A stretch of DNA of 64,000 nt from Limnobacter alexandrii (lineage in GTDB: Bacteria > Pseudomonadota > Gammaproteobacteria > Burkholderiales > Burkholderiaceae_B): the NCBI RefSeq assembly GCF_005871185.1, contig NZ_SWKN01000006.1:708014-772013 (forward strand). Direction: 5' to 3'. Numbering within the stretch: the stretch's first letter is position 1; every line of letters starts with the position of its first letter. A program made the translations under genes and the position numbers. The notes under the pieces are model-generated. The model ran no database searches, was not told the origin of the DNA, and saw only the letters and a list, made by a program, of their open reading frames with translations. Below, piece after piece: positions 63,822-64,000 of the stretch.

Positions 63822-64000
63822 TTATTGGGCATGAAGCAGGGTGATCTCGACACGGCGATTCAATGCCCGACCTTTTGGCGTGTCATTCGGCGCAATCGGG
63901 TTGGCCGCACCTGCTCCCTCGGTGGCAATGCCCACATTGGGCAGATGAATGGCGATCCGTTGACCCACATGGTCTGCGCGTGCTGCGGACAGTTGCCAGT
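63822..64000 (-). CDS. tssL: Type VI secretion protein TssL with C-terminal OmpA/peptidoglycan-binding domain (5' part outside window)
   Basis: This is the last about 59 residues of an OmpA-like domain: LSAARADHVGQRI, PNDTPKGRALNRRVEITLLH. The RALNRRVEI and NDTPxGR signatures are peptidoglycan-binding. Next to tssM this is typical of extended TssL (DotU-OmpA) proteins, which anchor the complex to the cell wall. A stand-alone OmpA-family protein is the alternative. It ends 18 nt before the tssM start. Confidence 0.82.
   Translation of the reverse strand, partial: WQLSAARADHVGQRIAIHLPNVGIATEGAGAANPIAPNDTPKGRALNRRVEITLLHAQ

Overview
The window looks like a chromosomal segment of a free-living betaproteobacterium of the order Burkholderiales. 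The evidence is gene content and order: a TorF-type porin followed by glnK and amtB, the ferrooxidans-type gshA with gshB, an incomplete PTS (EIIA-Man, HPr, EI), translationally coupled metX-metW, a fused B12-dependent acyl-CoA mutase (IcmF), lipB-lipA, and a type VI secretion cluster. Limnobacter-like is my best guess at genus level, but I could not test it. I found no rRNA, tRNA, CRISPR array, insertion sequence or prophage.

Layout. 1-2.4 kb: an AtuB/AtuC-like acyl-CoA catabolism pair on the minus strand, each gene with its own TCAAAC-N4-GTTTGA operator, then a small exported zincin. 2.6-9.9 kb: an SDR, a divergent AcrR-type repressor with an E. coli-like acrR operator, and a complete RND efflux pump (adaptor, pump, outer-membrane factor) closed by a terminator. 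10.0-11.5 kb: a YegP (DUF1508) protein facing a PIN toxin operon whose ribbon-helix-helix antitoxin is fused to a DUF1508 domain. 11.6-14.7 kb: a di-iron-type hydrolase and a CoA-transferase. 14.8-19.3 kb: a copper-handling operon (Met/His-rich exported protein, small exported protein, TolC-like lipoprotein, Tat-exported multicopper oxidase, cupredoxin, CusF-like chaperone). 19.3-22.4 kb: acyl-CoA dehydrogenase, APH-like kinase and histidine phosphatase operon. 22.5-28.2 kb: SMP-30-like protein, Dps, ECF sigma/anti-sigma pair, DUF4394 lipoprotein, Crp/Fnr regulator. 28.3-34.4 kb: an Mpo1-like membrane protein, DUF1840, a lipoprotein-MFS-FeS reductase cluster, comM and ubiK.

34.4-37.2 kb is a nitrogen-control block. 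Two overlapping NtrC-like sites and a sigma54 promoter precede the porin-glnK-amtB genes. 37.3-42.0 kb carries gshA-gshB overlapping the regulatory PTS genes. 42.1-47.5 kb carries metXW, an orphan DUF4212 gene and icmF. 47.5-48.1 kb is a 612-bp stretch without a confident gene; it holds a 25-bp inverted repeat and minus-strand open frames that may be a decayed gene. 48.1-53.5 kb encodes a double-cupin protein and two large lipoproteins (PHP domain; 5'-nucleotidase). 53.5-58.0 kb holds a GNAT, lipB-lipA and three small or hypothetical exported or membrane proteins. 58.1-64 kb is a T6SS operon on the minus strand (tssL fragment, tssM, tagF, Ser/Thr kinase with DUF4384), cut by the window end.

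The most unusual items are the RHH-DUF1508 fusion antitoxin next to a free YegP paralogue, the NtrC/sigma54 control of a porin with glnK-amtB, and the structured stretch at 47.5-48.1 kb.
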